Source of the DNA: Colwellia demingiae
GTDB lineage: Bacteria; Pseudomonadota; Gammaproteobacteria; Enterobacterales; Alteromonadaceae
Assembly: GCF_007954275.1 (NCBI RefSeq)
Contig: NZ_VOLT01000015.1
Location: forward strand, 1 to 64,000
Direction of reading: 5' to 3'
Length of the DNA stretch: 64,000 bases
The notes below the pieces were generated by a model. It had not been told where the DNA came from. It saw only the letters and a list, made by a program, of their open reading frames with translations, and ran no database searches. Of this stretch, positions 63,314 to 64,000 are shown in pieces. A program made the translations under genes and the position numbers. Numbering within the stretch: position 1 is the first letter of the stretch; each line of letters begins with the position of its first letter.

Positions 63314-63353
63314 CGGTCAGTACCACTTAACTATAATTAAGTGGTACTGACCG
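63314..63353 (+). terminator. Intrinsic terminator after the capA-like gene
   Basis: CGGTCAGTACCACTTAA (63314-63330) and TTAAGTGGTACTGACCG (63337-63353) form a perfect 17-bp stem with a 6-base loop, followed by TTATTTATTATTATT. Confidence 0.85.
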
Positions 63354-63466
63354 TTATTTATTATTATTACGATAGAAAGCGGAAAGCGCTTGAAATAGTC
63401 TTAATTCATACCAAGATATGAGTAAGGTTCACTATTTTAATACATTGGTATCATTAAGGTTTTATT

Positions 63467-64000
63467 TTGATTATTCTTTTGCCCCTATTTATTGGTATGG
63501 CGATTATTGGCTACTTAATGGCAAAGCCGTATTGGCGTGAACATAAGCGCGATAAAATAAGAAGCCTGCCTTTCAAAAAACAATGGCGCAAAATAATCCA
63601 GCAACGAATGCCTTATTTTAAGCAAATGCCAACAGATTTACAGCTACAGCTTAAACAACATATTCAAGTATTTATTGCAGAAAAAGACTTCATCGGTTGC
63701 AATGGCATTAAAATAACTGAAGAAATACAAATCACTATTGCTGCTCAAGCTTGTTTGTTACTACTAAATAGAAAAACGGATTATTACCCTAAATTAAAAA
63801 CGATTTTAATCTATCCAAGCGCTTTTCTTAAAGAGCAAAACCAGCGCAATGCTGATGGTGTTCAATACACAAAAAAAGTCGCTTTAGCAGGTGAGTCATG
63901 GGACTTTGGGAAAATAGTCTTATCTTGGCAAGACAGTCTGCAGGGTGCAGAATTACCCAATGATGGCCACAACGTGGTAATCCATGAGTTTGCTCATCAA
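63467..64000 (+). CDS. mtfA: MtfA-family zinc peptidase (3' truncated by window edge)
   Basis: Starts at TTG 63467 (MIILLPLFIG) with AAGG ahead; ATG 63497 is a second option. The visible 178 residues show an N-terminal hydrophobic helix, then a body with IQVFIAEKDFIGCNGIKI and LAGESWDFGKIVLSWQD, and end in the zinc motif VIHEFAHQ. This is the M90/MtfA family. In E. coli MtfA binds the Mlc repressor and has aminopeptidase activity. The frame is still open at 64000; the rest is outside the window. Confidence 0.85.
   Translation, partial: MIILLPLFIGMAIIGYLMAKPYWREHKRDKIRSLPFKKQWRKIIQQRMPYFKQMPTDLQLQLKQHIQVFIAEKDFIGCNGIKITEEIQITIAAQACLLLLNRKTDYYPKLKTILIYPSAFLKEQNQRNADGVQYTKKVALAGESWDFGKIVLSWQDSLQGAELPNDGHNVVIHEFAHQ

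Noticed and set aside
1-64000. CRISPR array, prophage, complete insertion sequence or conjugative genes
   Set aside because: No regularly spaced repeats, phage structural genes, intact transposase or transfer genes were visible.

Overview
The window looks like chromosomal DNA of a marine, AT-rich gammaproteobacterium of the Alteromonadales, most likely Colwellia-like. This is inferred from gene content (180-kDa-type NAD glutamate dehydrogenase, VF530-type DNA-binding protein, DUF3943 protein, many TonB-linked functions), low GC, and intergenic repeats ending in ATACCAA/TTGGTAT. No rRNA, CRISPR array, prophage or replication origin was seen. There is one tRNA (Ser, anticodon TGA).

Layout. 0-2.5 kb: end of a sarcosine oxidase operon (soxG), purU and an XRE-cupin regulator, i.e. 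one-carbon and sarcosine catabolism. 2.5-5.7 kb: a 7TM diguanylate cyclase, a small ORF coupled to a cold-shock gene, and a VF530 gene. 6-10.4 kb: a LysR regulator and a doxX / glutathionyl-hydroquinone reductase / pirin operon, surrounded by gene debris (resolvase tail, decayed second lysR, solute-binding-protein tail). 10.9-12.8 kb: three small genes separated by attC-like sites, apparently an integrase-less gene-cassette remnant. 13-18.5 kb: chemoreceptor, Crp-like regulator, DMT exporter, arylamine N-acetyltransferase and an NAD(P)-binding protein sharing paired operators. 18.6-24.4 kb: a lipase-like hydrolase with a secreted partner, then a Fur-box siderophore receptor and a PepSY protein. 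24.4-28.9 kb: acyl-CoA dehydrogenase, SDR and methylacyl-CoA racemase-like genes with a divergent AraC regulator. 29-36.6 kb: solute-binding protein, a tandem nitrilase-fold protein lacking both nucleophilic cysteines, lipoproteins, a nonsense-interrupted SYLF-like gene, tRNA-Ser and a DUF3943 protein. 36.7-40.2 kb: a Tgl-like/TPR lipoprotein, an M28 peptidase and a DsbB/DsbA-like pair.

40.3-63.3 kb is the most interesting part. It holds a NocR-like LysR regulator, an NhaC antiporter, a GltS glutamate symporter, a fold-III PLP enzyme, NAD glutamate dehydrogenase, a TonB receptor, a CCP-like M14 carboxypeptidase lipoprotein, an N-acyl-D-amino-acid deacylase lipoprotein, a possible peptide precursor and a CapA-like secreted protein. 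Near-identical palindromes (ATAACC-N3-GGTTAT) lie about 120-130 bp upstream of three transcription units in this set, and a weaker copy lies between the peptide gene and capA. I propose a co-regulated locus for uptake and catabolism of glutamyl polymers or N-acyl/D-glutamyl compounds, with poly-gamma-glutamate as one candidate. This is an inference from families and shared operators, not a demonstrated pathway. Two 263/264-bp inverted copies of a MITE-like element with a covarying internal stem lie in the same region.
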